Origin: Hydrogenophilus thermoluteolus
GTDB lineage: Bacteria; Pseudomonadota; Gammaproteobacteria; Burkholderiales; Rhodocyclaceae
DNA length: 64,000 nt
Direction: 5' to 3'
Assembly: GCF_003574215.1 (NCBI RefSeq)
Contig: NZ_AP018558.1
Span: 654,001 to 718,000, forward strand
Shown here: one piece after another, positions 7,838-16,176 of the stretch
Layout of the letters: the number at the start of each line of letters is the position of its first letter
Numbering within the stretch: the first letter of the stretch is position 1
Made by a program: the position numbers and the translations under genes
Notes under the pieces: generated by a model
Databases searched by the model: none
Told to the model about the DNA's origin: nothing
Seen by the model: the letters and a program-made list of their open reading frames with translations, nothing else

Positions 7838-10333
7838 ATGAACGAAACCGCTAAAACCCAAGAGACCTGTTACCACTGTGGTTTGCCGATTCCCCCGGAA
7901 AGTCATTACTGGGTGACGATCGACGGCACGCCCCGGCGGATGTGCTGCGCCGGGTGTGAAGCCGTTGCCAACGCGATCGTTGCGGCGGGATTGACCAACT
8001 ACTATCGCCATCGGGACGCGATGCCGGAGCCGGTGCGCGAAGCGTTGCCGGATGTCCTGAAAACCTTGGAGACGTTCGACGCGCCGGAGCTGGTCGAACA
8101 GCTTTCCCGTCCCGCGTCCCCTCATGAGCGCGAAGTTTCACTGATTCTCGAAGGGATTACCTGCGCCGCGTGTGTCTGGCTCAACGAACAGCATCTGCGG
8201 CGCCAAAAAGGGGTGACGCACGTCGAGATCAACTACGCAACCCGACGCGCGCTCGTGCGCTGGAACCCGGATGAGACGTCGCTTTCGCGGATTCTGCAGG
8301 CGGTTGCAGAGATCGGCTACCGCGCCTATCCATTCGATCCCCAAACGAGCGAAGCGGTAGCCCAGCGCGAGCGACGTGCGATGCTCTGGCGGGTTTTCGT
8401 GGCGGGCTTCGCGTCGATGCAGGTGATGATGTATCTGGTGCCCACCTACCTCGCAGGCGACGGCGAGATGGATCCCAGCTACCGTCAGCTCTTTTATTGG
8501 GCTTCGTTCCTGCTGACCCTTCCCGTAATGTTCTACTCGTGCGGCCCCTTTTATCGCAACGCGTGGCGTGATCTCAAGCAGCGTCGCATCGGAATGGACG
8601 TACCGGTCGCGCTCGGGCTGCTGATCGCGTTCGGCGCCAGTGTTTTCGGGATGCTCACGGGCTATGCCGACGTCTATTTCGATTCGGTGAGCATGTTCGC
8701 CTTTTTCTTGCTAACGGGCCGCTATTTCGAAATGGCGGCGCGCCAGCGTGCGGTCCGCGGGCTCGATGAACTGGCGCGCGCGCTGCCTGCGGTGGCCGAG
8801 CGGTGGAACGCCGAAACGCAAACGTTCGAGGTCGTGCCGGCGGTCCGCCTCACCGCTGGGGATCGTATCCGCGTCAAACCGGGCGAAGTCTTTCCCGCGG
8901 ATGGCGTGATGGTCGAAGGAGAAAGTGACGCCATCGAGGCGATTCTGACCGGGGAGAGCCGTCCCGTGCCGAAACGGGTCGGGGACGAAGTAATCGGCGG
9001 CAGCGTCAATGGCAGCGGCGTGGTCGTGGTCGAAGTGACCCATGTCGGCGAAGCGTCCCGTCTGGCGAGTATTCGTCGGTTGGTCGAACGGGCGCAAAGC
9101 GAACGCCCCCGCATCGCGTCCGAAGCCGATCGACTTGCGGGACGTTTCGTGGGTACCGTGTTGGCGTTGGCCGTGGCCACTGCGCTCTTTTGGGCCTGGT
9201 GGGCGCCAGAAAAGATCGTACCCACGGTGGTTGCCGTGTTGATCGTGGCATGTCCCTGCGCGTTGGCGTTGGCGACACCGGCTGCAGTCACCGCTGCAAC
9301 CGATGCGCTGTTGCGGCGTGGCGTTTTGGTCACGCGTGGTCATGTTTTGGAGACCGCAGCGCGTATGACCGACTGCATCTTCGACAAAACGGGGACGCTC
9401 ACCGAAGGAGAGCCCGCGCTACGATCGGTGCGGTTGTTGGATCCTGCCCGCTGCGATGAAACGCAGGCACTTGCGTTGGCGGTCGCACTCGAAGCGGGAA
9501 GCAACCACCCGATCGCGCGTGCGTTGCGGCGCGCAGTTCCGGCTGACGTGGAAACAAAGCAACGGCACGCTGTGGTCGCGTTGCGGCACGAAACTGGCGG
9601 TGGGCTCTCCGCGTCGATCGGCGGGCGGCAGGTTGCGCTGGGTCGGCCGGCATGGGTCGAAGCGACGTTGGGGATCGCCCCGTTGTCGTCTTACGCTCAG
9701 GAATGGGCGGATGGGCAGACGTCAGAGACCGTCGTCGCGCTTGCCGACGAAGCCGGTTGGCTCGCCCTCTTTTTCCTCGAAGACCGGTTGCGACCGGAGG
9801 CGCCTAAGGTGATCTCCCGGTTCGTCCAGGCGGGGGTGACGCCCCACCTCTATTCGGGGGACCGTGCACCGGCGGTAGCTGCGGTCGCGCAAGCGGTCGG
9901 AATTGCCGATGCCGAGGGGGATCTTTTGCCGGAAACCAAACACGAACGCCTGCTTGCGCTGCGTGCGCAGGGGGCGGTCGTCGGGATGGTCGGAGACGGT
10001 GTCAATGACGCGCCGGTGCTTGCCGCAGCCGATGTCGGTATCGCGATGGGAAGCGGCGCCGATCTGACCCGCCATCATGCCGACGTGATTCTGGTGCGGG
10101 ATTCGCTTTGGGGTGTGTGGCTGCTTTATCGGCAGGCGAAACGAACGCTTGCGATCATTCGGCAAAATTTGCGCTGGTCGTTCGGGTACAATCTCGTGGC
10201 GATACCGCTGGCGATGGCGGGCTGGGTGACCCCGTGGCTTGCGGGAATCGGCATGGCGGTCAGTTCTTTGCTCGTCGTGCTCAATGCACTGCGCCTACAG
10301 CGGCTTCCGGTCGATCCGGAACAAGGGGTGTGA
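7838..10333 (+). CDS. ccoI: Copper-translocating P1B-type ATPase for cbb3 oxidase assembly
   Basis: An 831-residue heavy-metal ATPase. The N-terminus has a cysteine-rich metal site (CYHCG, later CCAGCEAV), then an HMA domain with GITCAACVW in place of the usual MxCxxC. It also has the TGES motif, the ion-channel motif CPC (CPCALALATP), the phosphorylation site DKTGTLTEGE and the hinge GDGVNDAPVL. CcoI/FixI proteins of this form export Cu to the periplasm for cbb3 oxidase maturation. Its position directly before ccoS and ccoNOQP supports this over a detoxification role. ATG 7838 is chosen at MNETAKTQE; earlier in-frame codons have no ribosome site. Confidence 0.95.
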   Translation: MNETAKTQETCYHCGLPIPPESHYWVTIDGTPRRMCCAGCEAVANAIVAAGLTNYYRHRDAMPEPVREALPDVLKTLETFDAPELVEQLSRPASPHEREVSLILEGITCAACVWLNEQHLRRQKGVTHVEINYATRRALVRWNPDETSLSRILQAVAEIGYRAYPFDPQTSEAVAQRERRAMLWRVFVAGFASMQVMMYLVPTYLAGDGEMDPSYRQLFYWASFLLTLPVMFYSCGPFYRNAWRDLKQRRIGMDVPVALGLLIAFGASVFGMLTGYADVYFDSVSMFAFFLLTGRYFEMAARQRAVRGLDELARALPAVAERWNAETQTFEVVPAVRLTAGDRIRVKPGEVFPADGVMVEGESDAIEAILTGESRPVPKRVGDEVIGGSVNGSGVVVVEVTHVGEASRLASIRRLVERAQSERPRIASEADRLAGRFVGTVLALAVATALFWAWWAPEKIVPTVVAVLIVACPCALALATPAAVTAATDALLRRGVLVTRGHVLETAARMTDCIFDKTGTLTEGEPALRSVRLLDPARCDETQALALAVALEAGSNHPIARALRRAVPADVETKQRHAVVALRHETGGGLSASIGGRQVALGRPAWVEATLGIAPLSSYAQEWADGQTSETVVALADEAGWLALFFLEDRLRPEAPKVISRFVQAGVTPHLYSGDRAPAVAAVAQAVGIADAEGDLLPETKHERLLALRAQGAVVGMVGDGVNDAPVLAAADVGIAMGSGADLTRHHADVILVRDSLWGVWLLYRQAKRTLAIIRQNLRWSFGYNLVAIPLAMAGWVTPWLAGIGMAVSSLLVVLNALRLQRLPVDPEQGV

Positions 10334-10334
10334 G

Positions 10335-10532
10335 GTGGAACTCGAAATCTTGTACCTGTTGATCCCGCTTTCGCTGGTTTTGGTGGTGGTCATCGGAGGG
10401 GTCTTCTGGTGGGCGGTAAAACGTGGCCAGTTCGACGACCTCGAGGGGCCGGCCTACCAAATCCTTTTCGACGAGGAACCCACCAAACCGGAAAGCCGTC
10501 CAGACGCAGCGGCGCGCGAGACGAAAAAATGA
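10335..10532 (+). CDS. ccoS: cbb3 oxidase maturation protein CcoS
   Basis: A 65-residue single-span protein starting at GTG 10335, one base after the ccoI stop. It reads VELEILYLLIPLSLVLVVV followed by FWWAVKRGQFDDLEGPAYQILFDE, the CcoS signature (AxxxGQFDDLE.P...IL.D). CcoS is needed for insertion of haem and copper cofactors into CcoN in related bacteria. Tight coupling to ccoI is usual. Confidence 0.93.
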   Translation: MELEILYLLIPLSLVLVVVIGGVFWWAVKRGQFDDLEGPAYQILFDEEPTKPESRPDAAARETKK

Positions 10533-10539
10533 ACCTCTG

Positions 10540-10581
10540 TTGACCTGCGTCAAAGAACCGCAAAGGCGTTACGGATATAAT
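10540..10581 (+). promoter_or_regulatory. FNR-dependent class II promoter driving a short transcript
   Basis: TTGACCTGCGTCAA at 10540-10553 is a symmetric FNR box (TTGAC-N4-GTCAA). A perfect -10 TATAAT follows at 10576-10581 after exactly 22 bases. This puts the box centre (10546.5) at -41.5 from a start near 10588, the classic class II FNR geometry. No -35 hexamer is present, as expected. A terminator lies only some 55 bases downstream of the start, so the promoter appears to serve a small RNA rather than ccoN. Confidence 0.8.
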
Positions 10582-10587
10582 GTTTCT

Positions 10588-10670
10588 GCGGTTCGCGCAA
10601 CGTGGCGGCCGTTGGGTTTCTTGTCTCTCTGTTGGGGTTGGGGGTGCGAACGATTCGCACCCTTTTTTTT
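10588..10670 (+). ncRNA. Candidate FNR-induced small RNA upstream of ccoN
   Basis: Between the FNR promoter and a strong intrinsic terminator lies a transcript of about 83 nucleotides. It has a weak 5' hairpin (CAACG 10598-10602 with CGTTG 10610-10614), then an unpaired pyrimidine stretch containing TCTCTCT (10624-10630), then the terminator hairpin with eight Us. This is the usual form of an Hfq-type trans-acting sRNA. FnrS (enterics) and AniS (Neisseria) are known FNR-induced sRNAs, but no sequence relation was seen. The seed could pair with GAGAG-rich ribosome sites such as that of ccoP (13114-13119); that is speculation. No convincing reading frame exists. Confidence 0.65.
10642..10670 (+). 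terminator. Rho-independent terminator of the FNR small RNA
   Basis: A perfect nine-base stem GGGTGCGAA (10642-10650) / TTCGCACCC (10654-10662) with a CGA loop is followed by eight Ts. It ends transcription before the separate ccoN promoter. Confidence 0.93.
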
Positions 10671-10734
10671 ATCTGGAGTTTCAAATTCCCTGAAGGCAAC
10701 ACCCGAATCGCTTTGTTACAATCAGAACGCTTTG

Positions 10735-10775
10735 TTGATTTAGGTCAAAACTTCTTTTTGCAATCGGTGTATCCT
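10735..10775 (+). promoter_or_regulatory. FNR-dependent promoter of ccoNOQP
   Basis: TTGATTTAGGTCAA (10735-10748) matches the FNR consensus in nine of ten half-site positions. A -10 TATCCT (10770-10775) follows at the class II spacing, giving a start near 10782-10783 and a leader of about 50 bases before ccoN. Induction of cbb3 oxidase genes by FNR/ANR proteins at low oxygen is well established, and an fnr gene is encoded at 18686-19438. Confidence 0.8.
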
Positions 10776-10831
10776 AATGGGTGGCGGCATTGACGCCGGT
10801 GTTTTGGGTATCTCTGGATAGGAGAGGTCTT

Positions 10832-12265
10832 ATGGAAGCGCAAACGACTTATAACTACAAAGTCGTGCGCCAGTTCGCCATCATGGCGGTGATCTGGGGC
10901 ATCGTGGGGATGGCTGTGGGGGTGCTTATCGCCTCCCAGCTCGTTTGGCCGCAGCTCAACTTTACCGAGCTCGGTGAGTGGTTCCACTTCGGTCGCTTGC
11001 GGCCGTTGCATACCAACGCCGTGATCTTCGCTTTCGGCGGGTGTGCGCTCTTTGCTACGTCGTACTACGTGGTGCAGCGTACCTGCCATACGTCGCTTTT
11101 CGCGCCCGCGTTGGCCACCTTTACCTTCTGGGGCTGGCAAGTGGTCATTCTGCTTGCGGCGATCACTTTGCCGCTCGGGATCACCACAGGTAAGGAGTAC
11201 GCCGAACTCGAATGGCCAATCGACATTCTAATCACGTTGATTTGGGTCGCGTACGCGATCGTCTTCTTTGGAACCATTGCGAAGCGCAAGACCAGCCACA
11301 TCTATGTCGCGAACTGGTTCTACGGCGCGTTCATCATCGCGGTCGCGTTGCTCCACATCGTCAATAGCGGCGAAATGCCAGTGTCGCTGTGGAAATCCTA
11401 TTCGTTCTATGCGGGTGCGCAGGACGCGATGGTGCAATGGTGGTACGGCCACAACGCCGTGGGCTTCTACCTCACCGCGGCGTTCCTTGGGATGATGTAC
11501 TACTTCGTCCCGAAACAGGCGGGTCGTCCGGTCTATTCGTACCGCCTTTCGGTGGTGCACTTCTGGGCGCTCATCTTTACCTATATGTGGGCCGGTCCGC
11601 ACCACCTTCACTACACCGCGTTGCCGGATTGGACTCAGTCGCTGGGGATGCTCTTCTCGTTGATTCTCCTGGCACCGTCCTGGGGCGGGATGATCAACGG
11701 GATCATGACCCTCTCGGGTGTCTGGTACAAATTGCGTGACGACCCGATCCTCAAGTTCCTGATCGTTTCGCTCTCGTTCTACGGGATGAGCACGTTCGAA
11801 GGGCCGATGATGTCGGTGAAGACGGTGAATGCACTTTCGCACTACACCGACTGGACCGTCGGTCACGTCCACTCCGGCGCGCTCGGCTGGGTGGGGATGG
11901 TCTCGATCGGCTCGCTCTACTACCTGATCCCGCGGCTCTACGGCAAGACCGAAATGTGGTCGAAAGAGCTCGTCACGCTCCACTTCTGGATCGCGACGAT
12001 CGGGATCGTGCTCTACATCGCGTCGATGTGGATCTCCGGCGTGATGCAGGGGTTGATGTGGCGCGCGACCAACGCCGACGGTACGCTCACGTACGCGTTC
12101 ATCGAATCGGTGAAAGCCTCTTATCCGTTCTGGGCGATTCGTGCGTTGGGTGGTCTTCTCTATGTCACTGGCATGGTGATCATGCTCTACAACGTGGTGA
12201 AGACGATTGCCGGTGCCCAGCCGGTGGAAGAGCGCATCCTGCCGGCCCCTGCTGCAGCGCACTGA
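10832..12265 (+). CDS. ccoN: cbb3-type cytochrome c oxidase subunit I
   Basis: A 477-residue, twelve-helix catalytic subunit holding haem b, haem b3 and CuB. It starts MEAQTTYNYKVVRQFAIMAV at 10832 after GGAGAGG. Ligand histidines are visible in GRLRPLHTNAVIFAFGG, WYGHNAVGFYLTA (with the cbb3-type tyrosine nearby), AGPHHLHYTALPDW and TDWTVGHVHSGALGW. It reduces oxygen with high affinity and pumps protons. It is the first gene of ccoNOQP and is read from the FNR promoter just upstream. Confidence 0.98.
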   Translation: MEAQTTYNYKVVRQFAIMAVIWGIVGMAVGVLIASQLVWPQLNFTELGEWFHFGRLRPLHTNAVIFAFGGCALFATSYYVVQRTCHTSLFAPALATFTFWGWQVVILLAAITLPLGITTGKEYAELEWPIDILITLIWVAYAIVFFGTIAKRKTSHIYVANWFYGAFIIAVALLHIVNSGEMPVSLWKSYSFYAGAQDAMVQWWYGHNAVGFYLTAAFLGMMYYFVPKQAGRPVYSYRLSVVHFWALIFTYMWAGPHHLHYTALPDWTQSLGMLFSLILLAPSWGGMINGIMTLSGVWYKLRDDPILKFLIVSLSFYGMSTFEGPMMSVKTVNALSHYTDWTVGHVHSGALGWVGMVSIGSLYYLIPRLYGKTEMWSKELVTLHFWIATIGIVLYIASMWISGVMQGLMWRATNADGTLTYAFIESVKASYPFWAIRALGGLLYVTGMVIMLYNVVKTIAGAQPVEERILPAPAAAH

Positions 12266-12283
12266 TCGGTTGAGGAGAAAAAA

Positions 12284-12925
12284 ATGGCTCATTCGAAACA
12301 CGACATCATCGAGCGCAGTCTGCCGCTTCTGATCATCTTCACGTTGATCGCGGTAAGTATCGGCGGTTTGGTTGAGATCGTGCCGCTCTTCTTCCAGCAC
12401 TCGACCACCAAGCCGATTGACCGGGACGGCAAACCGCTCGACGTCAAACCTTATGACGCGTTGCGGCTCACTGGGCGCGATATCTACATCCGCGAAGGGT
12501 GCTACAACTGCCATTCGCAGATGGTGCGTCCGTTCCGTGCCGAAACCGAACGGTATGGCCACTATTCGGTCGCGGGCGAGTACATCTATGACCGCCCGTT
12601 CCAATGGGGTTCGAAGCGGACGGGCCCCGACCTGCATCGCGTTGGCGGGCGCTATTCGGATGAATGGCACCGCGCCCACCTCAACAACCCGCGGGACGTC
12701 GTGCCCGAATCGAACATGCCGGCGTTTCCGTGGCTGAACCGCCCGATCAAGCAGAGCGACATCGACACGATCCAAGCGAAGATGCGGGCGCTGCAAAAGC
12801 TCGGGCATCCTTACACGGAAGAGGAGATTGCCAACGCGCCGAAGATGCTCGAAGGCAAGACCGAAATGGACGCGGTGATCGCCTACCTCCAAGGGTTGGG
12901 TCGGGCGCTCTCCAACTTCCAATGA
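12284..12925 (+). CDS. ccoO: cbb3-type cytochrome c oxidase subunit II
   Basis: A 213-residue membrane-anchored monohaem cytochrome c. The N-terminal helix lies at about residues 12-34 and the haem site CYNCH at 73-77 (GCYNCHSQMVRPF), with an axial methionine probably in VVPESNMPAFPW. It transfers electrons from CcoP to CcoN. The ATG follows GAGGAG, 18 bases after ccoN. Confidence 0.97.
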   Translation: MAHSKHDIIERSLPLLIIFTLIAVSIGGLVEIVPLFFQHSTTKPIDRDGKPLDVKPYDALRLTGRDIYIREGCYNCHSQMVRPFRAETERYGHYSVAGEYIYDRPFQWGSKRTGPDLHRVGGRYSDEWHRAHLNNPRDVVPESNMPAFPWLNRPIKQSDIDTIQAKMRALQKLGHPYTEEEIANAPKMLEGKTEMDAVIAYLQGLGRALSNFQ

Positions 12926-12952
12926 CGGCAATGAGGCAAGGGAGCTGAGCCG

Positions 12953-13129
12953 ATGGATCTCAATGATTGGCGCGCGTTGGTGACCGTATTGGCGTTCGTC
13001 TGCTTCTTGGCGATCGTCGCGTGGGCGTACAGTAGTCGCGCCAAAAAGGGGTTCGACGAAGCGGCTCAGATCCCTTTCCTCGACGAACCGGGTGAACGTC
13101 ATAACGAGAGAGGATCGAATCATGGCTGA
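12953..13129 (+). CDS. ccoQ: cbb3-type oxidase small subunit CcoQ/FixQ
   Basis: A 58-residue single-helix protein reading MDLNDWRALVTVLAFVCFLA then IVAWAYSSRAKKGFDEAA and PFLDE. The basic stop-transfer segment followed by FDEAA..PF is the CcoQ pattern; CcoQ stabilises the assembled oxidase. The stop TGA overlaps the start of ccoP by eight bases, so the two are translationally coupled. Confidence 0.93.
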   Translation: MDLNDWRALVTVLAFVCFLAIVAWAYSSRAKKGFDEAAQIPFLDEPGERHNERGSNHG

Positions 13130-14015
13130 TTTCATCAGTCCCTTCTGGGATATGTACGTGAAGGTGCTGGTGGCGCTGTCGCTGCTCTTCTGCGTCTTCG
13201 TGATCGCAACGAACATGCGCGCTACCGGCAAGGTTGGGGAATTGCAACCCCATAGCTGGGACGAAAACCTGCAAGAGTGGAACAATCCGCTCCCGCGCTG
13301 GTGGATGTATCTCTTCTGGTTGACGGTGATCTTCGCGATCGTCTATCTGGTGATCTACCCGGGTTTTGGGAGCTTCAAGGGGATCGCGGGGTGGAGTTCC
13401 GTCGGCCAGTGGGAAAAAGAGATGAAGGCAGCAGAAGAAAAGTATGGCCCGCTCTATGCCAAGTATCGCAATATGGACGTTAAAGCGATTGCGGCTGACC
13501 CTGAAGCGATGGGGATGGGTAAGCGCCTGTTCCAGACCTACTGCATGCAGTGCCACGGGGCCGACGCACGCGGCGCGAAAGGTTTCCCCAACCTCACCGA
13601 CAACGACTGGTTGGGTGGTGACGGCTCTCCTGATTACATCAAGGCGACCATTACCAATGGCCGTATGGGGGTGATGCCGCCGTTCCCGCAGTTGGGTGAG
13701 GAGGGGGCGAAAAATGTCGCGCACTATGTCCGCTCCCTCTCGGGGCTTGCGCACGACGCGACTCGTGCGCAACTAGGGTCGAAAATTTTTGCCGAAAACT
13801 GCGCTGCGTGTCATGGTCCCGACGGGAAAGGTAACCCTGTGATCGGTGCGCCCAACTTGACCGACAATATCTGGCTCTACAGCTCGTCCGAAACGCAGAT
13901 CATGAGCAACGTGATGAACGGTCTGAACAACCGGATGCCGGCTTTCGGCGAATTCCTCGGACAAGACAAAGTCCACCTCTTGACGGCGTACGTCTGGAGC
14001 CTCAGCCACAAGTGA
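13122..14015 (+). CDS. ccoP: cbb3-type cytochrome c oxidase subunit III (dihaem)
   Basis: A 297-residue membrane-bound dihaem cytochrome c. Two N-terminal helices (about residues 12-30 and 60-80) precede haem sites CMQCH (141-145) and CAACH (227-231), each followed by a methionine-ligand region (RMGVMPPF; NRMPAFGE). It receives electrons from soluble cytochrome c. The ATG at 13122 follows GAGAGAGG and overlaps ccoQ. It is the last structural gene; a GC-rich hairpin without a T run follows. Confidence 0.97.
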   Translation: MADFISPFWDMYVKVLVALSLLFCVFVIATNMRATGKVGELQPHSWDENLQEWNNPLPRWWMYLFWLTVIFAIVYLVIYPGFGSFKGIAGWSSVGQWEKEMKAAEEKYGPLYAKYRNMDVKAIAADPEAMGMGKRLFQTYCMQCHGADARGAKGFPNLTDNDWLGGDGSPDYIKATITNGRMGVMPPFPQLGEEGAKNVAHYVRSLSGLAHDATRAQLGSKIFAENCAACHGPDGKGNPVIGAPNLTDNIWLYSSSETQIMSNVMNGLNNRMPAFGEFLGQDKVHLLTAYVWSLSHK

Positions 14016-14023
14016 TCCTGCTG

Positions 14024-14097
14024 GGCGCTGCCTCCGGGCAGCGCCGGCAGGTGCATTGTTTCCAACCCCAAGGTTTTACTGCGATTTCGGTCGCAGT
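14024..14097 (+). promoter_or_regulatory. Two hairpins between ccoP and ccoG
   Basis: GGCGCTGCC (14024-14032) pairs with GGCAGCGCC (14037-14045) around a TCCG loop but lacks a T run, so it looks like a 3' stabilising or processing hairpin. ACTGCGA (14078-14084) pairs with TCGCAGT (14091-14097), 31 bases before ccoG, and could be an operator or a 5' hairpin. Together they suggest that ccoNOQP and ccoG mRNA levels are set apart after transcription. Confidence 0.4.
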
Positions 14098-14127
14098 TAG
14101 AGAAAATAAGTAAAGAAGGAAATAATG

Positions 14128-15642
14128 ATGGGTCTAGAAACGGAAAACCCGCAAACCGGGGAACCTCGCTCGACCTCAAGCAAAGCGCCTACCGCGCAAG
14201 CAGGTGGCTCTGCTTCATCTTACCCACAACCTGCGCGCAACGATCAACGCGCACAGACAGAAAACGAAGCGCAATCGCTCTACGCGAAACACAAAAAACT
14301 CTATGTCCGCTCGACGAGCGGCACATTCCAAAAGTGGCGGTGGTTCTTCGTTTTCCTCACGCAGGCGATCTTCTACGGCTTACCGTGGCTGGACTGGAAT
14401 GGCCGTCAGGCGGTGCTTTTTCACCTGGTCGAACGGAAGTTTTACCTCTTCGGCTGGGTTTTTTGGCCGCAAGACGTCTTCTTCTTGGCCATTATCTTGA
14501 TCCTTTCGGCGTATGCGCTTTTTTTCTTCACGACGATCGCCGGGCGGCTTTGGTGTGGTTACACCTGTCCGCAGACGGTCTACACCGAAATCTTCATGTG
14601 GTTCGAAGAGAGAATCGAAGGGGACCACATCAAACGGGGCAAACTCGACCAGGCTCCGTGGAACGCCGAAAAGATCCTTCGGCGCGGTGCGAAATATCTG
14701 ATTTGGATTCTCTTTTCGTTATGGACGGGCTTTACGCTCGTGATGTACTTCACACCGCGTCAAGAGCTGTTGGCAGAGCTGGCAACACTCAGTTTTGGTC
14801 CGTGGGAGTGGTTCTGGATCTTTTTCTACGCCGGGTTCACCTATTTGCTCGCGGGCGTGCTGCGGGAACAAGTCTGTAAATATATGTGTCCATACGCCCG
14901 TTTCCAGGGCGTGATGTTCGATCCCGATACGTTGATCATCACTTACGATGAAGAGCGGGGTGAGCCACGCGGCCCACGGAAGAAGGGGGTCGATCCTCGA
15001 TCGATCGGTAAGGGAGACTGTATCGACTGCGGGATTTGCGTCCAGGTTTGCCCAACGGGTATCGATATCCGCAATGGTCTGCAATATGAGTGCATCGGAT
15101 GCGCCGCGTGCATCGACGCGTGCAACGAGGTGATGGACAAGATGGGGTATCCGCGCGGTTTGATTCGGTACAGTACCGAAAACGCCATGATCCACCACTG
15201 GAGCCGGGAGCAGGCGTGGCGTCGGGTTTTGCGGCCTCGCGTGCTGGTTTACGGTGTTTTGCTCGCGCTCTTTACGGGTATCCTGTTCTATAAGATCGCG
15301 ACCCGCCCGGATGTTCGGGTAGACGTGCTGCGTGACCGTGCGGCGCTTTCGCGCGAGTTGCCGGGAGGGTGGATCGAGAACGTCTACACGCTGCGGTTGA
15401 TGAACATGGCCGAGCGGCCACGGCAGTACACCATTTCGGTGAGTGGAATTCCGGGCATGAAACTGGAAGGCCCCACAACGGTCGCGATGCCCGCTGCGGC
15501 GACCGAATCGATCGTTGTTTCGGTGCAGGTGCCTGCGCAAGCGGTGAAACCGGGTCGTTACGATATCCTGTTCGAAATCCGTGTGGCGGACGAACCCGAA
15601 AATGTCACGCGTGAGCACGCAACCTTCTTGGTGACGGAGTAA
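14128..15642 (+). CDS. ccoG: cbb3 oxidase assembly protein CcoG (RdxA/FixG)
   Basis: A 504-residue membrane protein with about five helices and two [4Fe-4S] sites (CIDCGICVQVCP, then CIGCAACIDAC). It also has the CGYTCPQTVYTE segment typical of RdxA/FixG and a C-terminal Ig-like FixG domain (MAERPRQYTISVSGIPG). CcoG is reported to act as a cupric reductase in copper delivery to cbb3 oxidase. ATG 14128 has better spacing from AAGAAGGA than 14125. It heads ccoG-fixH-DUF3149. Confidence 0.95.
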   Translation: MGLETENPQTGEPRSTSSKAPTAQAGGSASSYPQPARNDQRAQTENEAQSLYAKHKKLYVRSTSGTFQKWRWFFVFLTQAIFYGLPWLDWNGRQAVLFHLVERKFYLFGWVFWPQDVFFLAIILILSAYALFFFTTIAGRLWCGYTCPQTVYTEIFMWFEERIEGDHIKRGKLDQAPWNAEKILRRGAKYLIWILFSLWTGFTLVMYFTPRQELLAELATLSFGPWEWFWIFFYAGFTYLLAGVLREQVCKYMCPYARFQGVMFDPDTLIITYDEERGEPRGPRKKGVDPRSIGKGDCIDCGICVQVCPTGIDIRNGLQYECIGCAACIDACNEVMDKMGYPRGLIRYSTENAMIHHWSREQAWRRVLRPRVLVYGVLLALFTGILFYKIATRPDVRVDVLRDRAALSRELPGGWIENVYTLRLMNMAERPRQYTISVSGIPGMKLEGPTTVAMPAAATESIVVSVQVPAQAVKPGRYDILFEIRVADEPENVTREHATFLVTE

Positions 15643-15649
15643 CGCTGCA

Positions 15650-16165
15650 ATGAGCCGACCTGACACCAAAGGAACGCCTTGGTACAAGCAACGGTGGCCG
15701 TGGTTGCTGATGGCGCCACCGCTCGTGGCTGTCATCGCAGGGTTTTACACCTTGAAATTGGCGATCCAGAGTTGGGACGGATTGGTGTCGGACGATTACT
15801 ACAAAGAAGGGTTGGCGATTCAACAGCGGATCGATCGTACTGCAAAGGCGGCTGAACTGGGTCTTGCCGCGTGGGTGCAATGGAACGATGGGCGTTTGAC
15901 CCTATGGTTCGACCCGGCGCGTCTCAAGATCGATCCGCCGCATCTCATTACCGTGCGTTTCGTTCATCCGACGCAGAGCGGGAAAGACCAGCAGCTCAAC
16001 CTGGTGCTCGATCAGGGACGCTACTGGGCCCCGCTCGCGTTGCCGACGATGGGGCGTTGGCACGTGATCATCGAAGACGAGTCCCGCCAGTGGCGACTGA
16101 GCGGAACCATTGTTGTCCCGACAGAGAGAGAGGAGCTCATCCAACCCATTGTTCCCAAAGAGTAA
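15650..16165 (+). CDS. ccoH: FixH family protein (CcoH)
   Basis: A 171-residue protein with one N-terminal helix (WPWLLMAPPLVAVIAGFYTLKLAI), the FixH hallmark SWDGLVSDDYYKEGLAIQQ, and a periplasmic beta domain. FixH/CcoH proteins help assemble or stabilise the cbb3 oxidase, and some bind the CcoI ATPase region. It follows ccoG by seven bases. Assignment rests on the VxxDYYKxGLxIN-type motif and the operon. Confidence 0.88.
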   Translation: MSRPDTKGTPWYKQRWPWLLMAPPLVAVIAGFYTLKLAIQSWDGLVSDDYYKEGLAIQQRIDRTAKAAELGLAAWVQWNDGRLTLWFDPARLKIDPPHLITVRFVHPTQSGKDQQLNLVLDQGRYWAPLALPTMGRWHVIIEDESRQWRLSGTIVVPTEREELIQPIVPKE

Positions 16166-16176
16166 AGGAGGGTATC

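Noticed and set aside
10580..10743. Possible small protein beginning at ATG 10580 through the FNR sRNA
   Set aside because: The ATG overlaps the -10 hexamer and lies upstream of the predicted start; the frame runs through the terminator and has no ribosome site.
10602..10793. 63-codon frame between the sRNA and ccoN
   Set aside because: It spans the terminator and the ccoN promoter elements and starts without a Shine-Dalgarno.
11228..13285. Minus-strand open frame of 685 codons opposite ccoNOQP
   Set aside because: Covers four confidently assigned oxidase genes and translates to an Arg/His-rich, unstructured sequence.
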